A stretch of DNA of 64,000 bases from Polynucleobacter sp. MWH-Berg-3C6 (GTDB lineage Bacteria > Pseudomonadota > Gammaproteobacteria > Burkholderiales > Burkholderiaceae), in the NCBI RefSeq assembly GCF_018881855.1, contig NZ_JACVPN010000001.1, forward strand, positions 62,001-126,000, written 5' to 3'. Under the pieces are notes generated by a model. That model worked only from the letters and a program-made list of their open reading frames with translations, had not been told where the DNA came from and ran no database searches. The stretch's first letter is position 1, and each line of letters begins with the position of its first letter. A program made the position numbers and the translations under genes. Shown in pieces: positions 58,365 to 64,000 of this stretch.

Positions 58365-59320
58365 TGAACGCGGTGAATCAATTTAATGCTGCCGGTGAGT
58401 TAACCCATCTTCTGACCTTGGAGGATCTGCCTAAAGAGCAAATTCTCCATATTCTGGATACCGCCAAGCAGTTTGTCAGCGTTACTGACCCCTCTAGAGA
58501 GGTTCGTAAAGTTCCTTTGCTGCGCGGCAAGAGCGTTTTCAATCTCTTTTTTGAGAACTCGACACGCACCAGAACCACTTTTGAGATTGCTGCTAAGCGC
58601 CTATCTGCAGATGTTATTAATTTAGATATTTCCACTTCATCAACCGCAAAAGGCGAAAGTCTTCTCGATACGATTGATAACTTAGTAGCGATGCAGGCAG
58701 ATATTTTTGTGGTGCGACACAGCGCGTCTAAGGCGCCGATTGAAATTGCGAACCATGTACCTTCCCATGTACACGTGGTGAATGCAGGAGATGGTAGTAA
58801 CCAACACCCTACCCAAGGCCTCTTGGACATGTACACGATGCGCCACTTTAAGCAGAATTTCAAAGGCTTAAAGGTGGCGATTGTTGGCGACATTGTTCAT
58901 AGTCGTGTAGCCAAATCAAATATTCATGCGCTGACTACATTGGGCTGTGAGGAGATTCGCGCTATTGGCCCTGAAAGCTTATTGCCAAGCAATCTGGATA
59001 TGTTGGGCGTCAAGGTCTATCACAGCATGGAAGAGGGCTTAAAGGATGCTGATGTCGTGATGACATTGCGTATTCAGAAAGAGCGTATGGAAGCTGGGCA
59101 AGTGCCTGAAGGGGATGCTTTCTTTAAGCAGTATGGTTTAACGCCTGCCCGCTTAGCCTTGGCTAAATCAGATGCGATTGTGATGCATCCGGGGCCTATG
59201 AATCGTGGTGTAGAAATCGATTCAGTAGTCGCCGATGGGCCGCAGTCAGTGATACTGAATCAGGTCACCTTTGGTATTGCAGTTCGCATGGCAGTGATGT
59301 CGATTGTTGCTGGCAACTAG
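58364..59320 (+). CDS. pyrB: Aspartate carbamoyltransferase catalytic subunit
   Basis: 318 residues. Carbamoyl-phosphate loop [19 protein letters not shown] near 62-80, SSTAKGES, and [11 protein letters not shown] near 148-158. Makes carbamoyl aspartate in pyrimidine synthesis. No pyrI is present. In related genomes pyrC usually follows; here a surface-polysaccharide locus starts instead, on the opposite strand. Confidence 0.96.
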   Translation: MNAVNQFNAAGELTHLLTLEDLPKEQILHILDTAKQFVSVTDPSREVRKVPLLRGKSVFNLFFENSTRTRTTFEIAAKRLSADVINLDISTSSTAKGESLLDTIDNLVAMQADIFVVRHSASKAPIEIANHVPSHVHVVNAGDGSNQHPTQGLLDMYTMRHFKQNFKGLKVAIVGDIVHSRVAKSNIHALTTLGCEEIRAIGPESLLPSNLDMLGVKVYHSMEEGLKDADVVMTLRIQKERMEAGQVPEGDAFFKQYGLTPARLALAKSDAIVMHPGPMNRGVEIDSVVADGPQSVILNQVTFGIAVRMAVMSIVAGN

Positions 59321-59350
59321 AGATTTAGTTCTGCTCAACTCTTCAGCAGC

Positions 59351-60409
59351 TTAGGATTTTCCTTGGACTTCTTGGAACTTTTCTAAGATCACTCTAGCCA
59401 TTTCGTCGTATGAAAATCGGTTCTGAATAAACTCTCTGCCTTTGGCGGAAATCTCTTCGATTTCTGCATTATTGCTCAGAATTTTCTGAAGTGAGCTTTT
59501 AAACTCATCAAGGTTATTAAAAAGAATGAGATTTTGATGATTGACTAATTCAGGATGTAGTTCTTCATAGTTATCTGAGAATAAAAGAGACCCCGATGCA
59601 AGTATTTCATAGGGCCTCATATTAATTCCACTTTGAGTCTTGCCTGAATCCTCCGGCTTCGCAATGATGCTTAAAACAATCTTTGAGGAGTTGTAAAGCG
59701 TATTCAATTTTGTGCCGTAACAACTTTTGCCCTTAATCGAGCGCAGTAAAGAAAAATGAGACATGGCAGGAGAAAGCCAACGCGATCCATAGATACTGAT
59801 ATTTTTTGTGACTTCTAGCGCCGCCAAGATAAATTTTTCACGGTGAACGCTATGTTTTCCAACAAAAGCGATGTCGGTTACTTTTTTAGTACCCGGCAGA
59901 TAGCAAAACTCTTGATGATCAACTGCATGGGGCAAGTAGCTGACATTGGTTCGGCCTTGTTGATTTAAAAGTGAAATAGCCTGCTTGCTATAAGAGAAGT
60001 ACCAATCGAGCTGATTGATAAAAAGCAGCAGCTTCTGAGGATCCTGAACGGGGTCAACTAACCAAGCAATTTTTGGACAACCTATCTTAGAGATGGTGAA
60101 TTCAGAGTAATGAATGCCATGAATAAAGAAAACATAATCAGGCTTAACCCTCTCGTAAAAATCTACCAGCTTCGTATTCAGGTAGTTCCAATGAGTCAAT
60201 GGGTGTTTCTGAAAAAGAAACTTGCCCTTTTTCAGAATGCGTAGGTTATGCACCCACTTGTTAATTGCATGGAAAACATACTTATCCACCCAGTGATGAT
60301 GTTCATTGGCCAGGAAGGTAGAAACTTCCAGGCCGACGTTTTCAAAACCCCGCACGAGACCAGGCGTGATCACTGGTACGGCTTGATAAATAATAAGAAT
60401 ACGAGTCAT
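59351..60409 (-). CDS. CgeB-like glycosyltransferase
   Basis: 352 residues. An N-terminal Rossmann-type half (RILIIYQAVPVITPGLVRGFE; KPDYVFFIHGIHY) and a C-terminal half with the pattern of the CgeB / glycosyl transferase group 1 family: GINMRPYEILASGSLLFSDNYEELHPEL near 264-292, then FIQNRFSYDEMARVIL. Likely a cytosolic sugar transferase for surface polysaccharide. Higher AT content than the pyr genes, as in the rest of this locus. The exact sugar is unknown. Confidence 0.7.
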   Translation of the reverse strand: MTRILIIYQAVPVITPGLVRGFENVGLEVSTFLANEHHHWVDKYVFHAINKWVHNLRILKKGKFLFQKHPLTHWNYLNTKLVDFYERVKPDYVFFIHGIHYSEFTISKIGCPKIAWLVDPVQDPQKLLLFINQLDWYFSYSKQAISLLNQQGRTNVSYLPHAVDHQEFCYLPGTKKVTDIAFVGKHSVHREKFILAALEVTKNISIYGSRWLSPAMSHFSLLRSIKGKSCYGTKLNTLYNSSKIVLSIIAKPEDSGKTQSGINMRPYEILASGSLLFSDNYEELHPELVNHQNLILFNNLDEFKSSLQKILSNNAEIEEISAKGREFIQNRFSYDEMARVILEKFQEVQGKS

Positions 60410-60526
60410 GGAGAAAGCGAAGTCTTGGTGGTAGAGATCGTATAATTTTACAATGAATTAGTTCGATAAAAATATCAATCAAATTAGCAGATTAAGTTCA
60501 ATAAGCTTTTTATAAGAGTGATAAAA

Positions 60527-61522
60527 ATGGTTACTCAGAGCAAGAGGGATATCACTAGAGAATCAAAGACTCTAGTAATCTATCATTACTATGAAAAAGA
60601 CAAGTCTTATATCGACAATTTTTCTCATTTCTTAAGGTTTGGATATGATGCAGATCTAAGTTATCTCATTATTGTTGCTGGTGAATACACAATTGATTTC
60701 CCTGCCCTGGATAACATCCAGTATCTTTTTACTGAGAACAAAAATTTTGACTATGGTGGCTATTGTGAAGCAGTTAGTAAGCTATCCATATGGCAAAAAT
60801 ATGATTTTTATTTTTTTGTGAACTCCTCCGTTCGCGGCCCCTTTGCCCCAGCCTACTGCGCCCAAAAATGGGCTGATCTCTTTATTGATCAAATATCGGC
60901 CGATGTTGGTATTGTTGGCGCTGCTATTAGCATTACACCCTCTCAGCACTCAATTGCAAAAATGTATCATGATAAATATGGAAAGCTTGAAAGAAATCAT
61001 CAGTTCCTCGGGCATGTACAAACAACTTGTTATGTATTAAGCCAGCAGGTATTAGGGCGACTTATCAAGGCTGGCTTTTATGAAGTGAATGAAGCTCTCA
61101 ATAAGGATGAAACAGTAAGAGACTATGAAATTCGACTCTCACAACTTCTTTTAGATATGGGTTTGAATTTACGCTGTATGCTGCCTGAATATAATCAGAT
61201 TGATTACCGTGAAGTGCTTACCGATTTAAATCCTGCATCACGCGAGGGAGATAGTGGATTTGAGCATTCTTACTTTGGAAGGAGCGCTCATCCATATGAA
61301 TCCATTTTTATTAAGACAAGTAGAAATACTTTTTCTACGGAGGATCTGATGCGCTTGGCTTATTCAATGTCGATGCATCACAAGCTGCCTATTTACTTGG
61401 AGGAGCTAGGTTTTATGCAGTCATTCATTGGAACCGTGAAATCCTTCGCATTGCAATTAGTGAAGGCTCCGACACTAGGTCGTAAGAATATTTTCAAGTC
61501 ACTTTTTAAGCGAGAAACTTAA
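60527..61522 (+). CDS. Glycosyltransferase-like protein of unclear family
   Basis: 331 residues from ATG 60527 (GTG 60518 is an alternative; the AAGAG ribosome site is at 60513-60517). LVIYHYYEKDKSYIDNF, ENKNFDYGGYCEAV and YDFYFFVNSSVRGPF recall the 'aspartate-glycine ... N-S-S-x-x-GPF' layout of RgpF/rhamnan-synthesis-type and other capsule transferases, but overall similarity is too weak to assign. A C-terminal basic stretch could touch the membrane. It stands alone on the plus strand between two minus-strand genes. Confidence 0.5.
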   Translation: MVTQSKRDITRESKTLVIYHYYEKDKSYIDNFSHFLRFGYDADLSYLIIVAGEYTIDFPALDNIQYLFTENKNFDYGGYCEAVSKLSIWQKYDFYFFVNSSVRGPFAPAYCAQKWADLFIDQISADVGIVGAAISITPSQHSIAKMYHDKYGKLERNHQFLGHVQTTCYVLSQQVLGRLIKAGFYEVNEALNKDETVRDYEIRLSQLLLDMGLNLRCMLPEYNQIDYREVLTDLNPASREGDSGFEHSYFGRSAHPYESIFIKTSRNTFSTEDLMRLAYSMSMHHKLPIYLEELGFMQSFIGTVKSFALQLVKAPTLGRKNIFKSLFKRET

Positions 61523-61531
61523 CTTAATCAC

Positions 61532-62506
61532 TTATTTACAAAAGAAATCGGCGATTTGTTGTTTGAAAATTCTAGGCTCATCTTGTAGCCATTTCCGGTA
61601 GGGATTGAGTGCCGCATAATGCTGCGGAAAATGATCCATGACATCTTTTGTAAGCTTGCCAAACTGCTCTACAAAATCAGGCGCAGAGCTATCAAATTTA
61701 TATTGCGCTGGAATAGGGAGGTCAACATCATTGCCTGCAGAGCCCAATTTACCGGTGATGAGGCAGCAGCCATGCATTGCAGCCTCTCTAGGCATGCGAT
61801 CTCTACCAGGGTGGTGCCCAAAGTCAATATAGAGTTTTGCTTTATAGAGTTTTTCTGAGAGTTGATCTCGATTCAGGCCCTTGAGCGGAAGAAATTGCCA
61901 CTGGGGATACTTCGCAATTAATTGCTGTGTAACCTTCCAGCCTTTTGTTGGGTTATACAAAATGATATTTTCTTTGTGATCAATGCGATCTAAGTATTTA
62001 TCGGTCAGAAAGTCTTCATTGATGGAATCAATTAAAGGAATTGGCTCGATTCCGCAAGATTTGAGGTACTGGGTGGAATGCTCTGTTTGGGAGAAATGTA
62101 AAAGGCTCTTGAGATTCTTTGCGCCACCCCAAGGCCTGCGTCCTTGGATTACTCGCTTCAGATAGCGGACGCGATCATGGAGTGACCAAATATGTCTGCG
62201 CTCTAAAAAGTTTTCAAGCGAGAGCCACCACAAGGCTGCTTGCGCATTTTTTACCTTCAGGGCGAGCATTGGGTCTACTTCTGGAAAAATAATTAAATTG
62301 CCAGCTACATCCTCATAGGGGGCAGACTGGGTGTTATATCGCGTATAGGGCGCTGGAGGGATAGCTGTTTCTGAAAATGGTAAGTAGCACATATAAGCGG
62401 GTAAACCCAAGCTATTCATATGCGCAGTCAGTTGATGTAGCGCCTCTGGACCACCGGTTACTGCTCCAGCAGGACAAACGACTAATATCTTTTTATATTT
62501 TTGCAT
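61532..62506 (-). CDS. Putative glycosyltransferase (GT4-like)
   Basis: 324 residues. The N-terminus KKILVVCPAGAVTGGPEALHQL has a glycine-rich nucleotide-sugar loop; the C-terminal FGHHPGRDRMPREAAMHGCCLITG and the D-x-x-x-P pattern resemble the donor site of retaining GT-B transferases. Domain boundaries are not sharp. Located 30 bases downstream of galE on the same strand, so probably co-transcribed with it. Confidence 0.65.
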   Translation of the reverse strand: MQKYKKILVVCPAGAVTGGPEALHQLTAHMNSLGLPAYMCYLPFSETAIPPAPYTRYNTQSAPYEDVAGNLIIFPEVDPMLALKVKNAQAALWWLSLENFLERRHIWSLHDRVRYLKRVIQGRRPWGGAKNLKSLLHFSQTEHSTQYLKSCGIEPIPLIDSINEDFLTDKYLDRIDHKENIILYNPTKGWKVTQQLIAKYPQWQFLPLKGLNRDQLSEKLYKAKLYIDFGHHPGRDRMPREAAMHGCCLITGKLGSAGNDVDLPIPAQYKFDSSAPDFVEQFGKLTKDVMDHFPQHYAALNPYRKWLQDEPRIFKQQIADFFCK

Positions 62507-62536
62507 TTATTGTAGGCGGTTTCTATGCGACATTGT

Positions 62537-63550
62537 TTAAGAATGTGAAAGCTCTACTTGTTGGTAAAAACGCCACGTATCTTCACACATACGCTCGATG
62601 CCATGCTCTGCTTGCCAGTATAGTAACTTTTTGGCTAGGCTTGGATTAGCATAATACTCTGCTAAATCGCCAGATCGACGATCCACAAATTCATAAGGAA
62701 TATTTTTTCCGCTCACTTTTTCAAATGCGGCAATCATTTCTAAAACGCTATAAGGCTTTCCGGTGCCAAGATTAACTGTTAATGCGCCTGAGTTTTTCTC
62801 TAGATAGCTTAAAGCCAGAACGTGACCTTTAGCTAAGTCGTCCACATGAATATAGTCTCTTAGCCCAGTTCCATCAGGGGTTGGATAGTCGTTTCCGAAA
62901 ACTTTTAGCATCGGCAGCTTGCCCATGGCGATTTGCCCTACATAGGGCATCAGGTTGTTTGGTGTACCTACGGGATTTTCTCCAATTAGCCCAGACTGAT
63001 GCGCCCCAACCGGGTTGAAGTAACGTAAACACGCTACGCTGAAATCCGGATTTGCTTGAGCGCAGTCTCGCAACACTTCCTCAATCATGAACTTGGTTCG
63101 CCCGTATACATTAATCGGTATGGTGCTCATACCTTCTTCGTATTGGGTGCTGCCGGGTTCGCCATAGACGGTAGCTGATGAAGAGAAGACAAAAGTCTTC
63201 ACGTTTGCTTTGAACATCTCATTGAGAAGGGTGATGCTGCCGGTTACATTGTTCTCGTAATACTTCAGAGGTTCTTTTTGAGATTCACCAACAGCTTTGA
63301 GGCCTGCAAAATGAATCACTCCAGAGATTGGATGATTCTTAAAGATAGACGCAAGTAGAGTGGCATCTCGAATATCGCCCTGATAGAAATCAGGAGTCTT
63401 GGATGATATTTTTTCAATACGAGCTAGAGTGCTAATTTTGCTATTGCATAAGTTGTCAAGAATGACAACCTTGTAATTATTTTCAAGGAGCGAAACTACC
63501 GTATGCGAGCCAATATAGCCAGTGCCGCCGGTGACCAAAATTGTCTTCAT
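62537..63550 (-). CDS. galE: UDP-glucose 4-epimerase
   Basis: 337 residues, an extended SDR interconverting UDP-glucose and UDP-galactose. Nucleotide loop GGTGYIGSHT near 7-16, catalytic S124/T126 region in FSSSATVYGEP and Y149-x3-K153 in YGRTKF; RYFNPVGAHQSG and GTGLRDYIHVDDLAKGH are GalE-specific. It provides UDP-Gal for the polysaccharide locus. Its start is 156 bases from the divergent ligase-like gene. Confidence 0.94.
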   Translation of the reverse strand: MKTILVTGGTGYIGSHTVVSLLENNYKVVILDNLCNSKISTLARIEKISSKTPDFYQGDIRDATLLASIFKNHPISGVIHFAGLKAVGESQKEPLKYYENNVTGSITLLNEMFKANVKTFVFSSSATVYGEPGSTQYEEGMSTIPINVYGRTKFMIEEVLRDCAQANPDFSVACLRYFNPVGAHQSGLIGENPVGTPNNLMPYVGQIAMGKLPMLKVFGNDYPTPDGTGLRDYIHVDDLAKGHVLALSYLEKNSGALTVNLGTGKPYSVLEMIAAFEKVSGKNIPYEFVDRRSGDLAEYYANPSLAKKLLYWQAEHGIERMCEDTWRFYQQVELSHS

Positions 63551-63706
63551 ATTCTTCTTGATATTAAAAGTAAAGTGCTGCTGAGGTACTAGTGGTATTC
63601 TCTATGAAATGGCGCTCGCGGAGCAAAAAATAAATTATTTAAGAGATATTCTTCGTAAATAATAATCCTCATTGGCCGATGATTACACTAAATTTTTACA
63701 ATAATA

Positions 63707-64000
63707 ATGAAAAATAACTTAGATCGTGCCTATACCAAGCTAGATTGGTTTGTAATTTTGGCTATTTTCATGTTTCCCCTCACCTTCTTAACGGTGCGTC
63801 ATGGAGTGCATGCTTCTTTATTTGCCTTACTTCTGATGGCTGTCTATCAATTTTGGCGAGTCAAAACAAAAAATATTCAATTTGATTATCCCCGGGATTT
63901 CCTCATTCTCTTAATTTTTTCAGGATTATTTGTCTCGGTATTTCTATCCCAGTTATTTCGCGGCGCAATTCATTTCGCAGCATTTGACGGCCCATCCCGG
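63707..64000 (+). CDS. O-antigen ligase-like membrane protein (5' part)
   Basis: The first 98 codons, cut by the window edge. Three hydrophobic helices are visible (about 14-32, 34-47 and 66-82), and the last codons read FDGPSR, a motif of the O-antigen ligase (WaaL/Wzy) family that follows the early helices. AT-rich and with a weak ribosome site. Consistent with a surface-polysaccharide locus extending beyond the window. Confidence 0.65.
   Translation, partial: MKNNLDRAYTKLDWFVILAIFMFPLTFLTVRHGVHASLFALLLMAVYQFWRVKTKNIQFDYPRDFLILLIFSGLFVSVFLSQLFRGAIHFAAFDGPSR

Noticed and set aside
58378..58893. Minus-strand frame (171 codons) opposite pyrB
   Set aside because: It is fully antisense to a highly conserved coding sequence and has no domain.

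Overview
The window looks like a chromosomal segment of a beta-proteobacterium of the Burkholderiaceae, most likely Polynucleobacter or a close freshwater relative. This is inferred from gene content, moderate GC, very tight gene packing and gene orders typical of Burkholderiales: ispB|rplU-rpmA-obgE; rppH|proS; aroQ-accB-accC-prmA; fur|bamE-dapB-leuS-lptE-holA-proA; algH-ruvX-pyrR-pyrB. There is also a lysine/alanine-rich histone H1-like protein. No database search was possible. I saw no rRNA, tRNA, CRISPR array, prophage or insertion sequence.

Layout. 0-5.6 kb: sodium/solute symporter, ketopantoate-reductase-like enzyme, FAH-family hydrolase, GrdB-like protein, polyprenyl diphosphate synthase (ispB). 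5.6-9.5 kb: rplU-rpmA behind a consensus promoter, obgE, a PUA-less proB, a CNP1-like lipoprotein and rppH. 9.5-14.3 kb: proS, ffh, a CcsA/YpjD-like protein and an AmpD amidase carrying an N-terminal PP0621-like anchor. 14.3-18.8 kb: class Ia ribonucleotide reductase nrdAB behind a promoter overlapped by two NrdR boxes. 19.1-25.2 kb: histone H1-like gene with an apparent -1 frameshift, then on the minus strand a PfkB kinase, a PrmA-DUF3426 fusion, accC, accB, aroQ and a TlpA-like thioredoxin. 25.2-32.9 kb: mpl, a FabG-like SDR, an RNB ribonuclease, a TonB-like protein, aroE, mtgA, pyrF. 32.9-39.1 kb: corA, the cinA-pgpA-thiL operon, maeB and an orphan barstar-like gene. 39.1-43.1 kb: rsmE, tkt, gap. 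43.1-54.4 kb: fur, bamE, dapB, leuS, lptE, holA, proA, hemJ-like, an RlmL-like methyltransferase, rubredoxin, hemL. 54.4-59.3 kb: apaH, phr, algH, ruvX, pyrR, pyrB. 59.3-64 kb: an AT-richer surface-polysaccharide locus with glycosyltransferase-like genes, galE and the start of an O-antigen-ligase-like gene.

Most of the window is core housekeeping: translation (L21, L27, ObgE, ProRS, LeuRS, PrmA, RsmE), envelope assembly (BamE, LptE, Mpl, MtgA, AmpD), cofactor and lipid precursors (AccBC, HemL, HemJ, ThiL, PgpA, IspB), nucleotides (NrdAB, PyrRBF) and proline (ProA, ProB, which are unlinked). The most notable points are: (i) a histone H1-like ORF that stops right after an A9/A-AAA-AAG slippery run but continues in the -1 frame for 38 codons to a natural-looking C-terminus just before a terminator; (ii) a PrmA-DUF3426 fusion whose junction also lies on an A9 run, where either slipped frame would release PrmA alone; (iii) a membrane-anchored PP0621-AmpD fusion; (iv) an orphan barstar-like immunity protein preceded by two AT-rich inverted repeats; (v) a GAPDH with NADP-type substitutions in its cofactor pocket.
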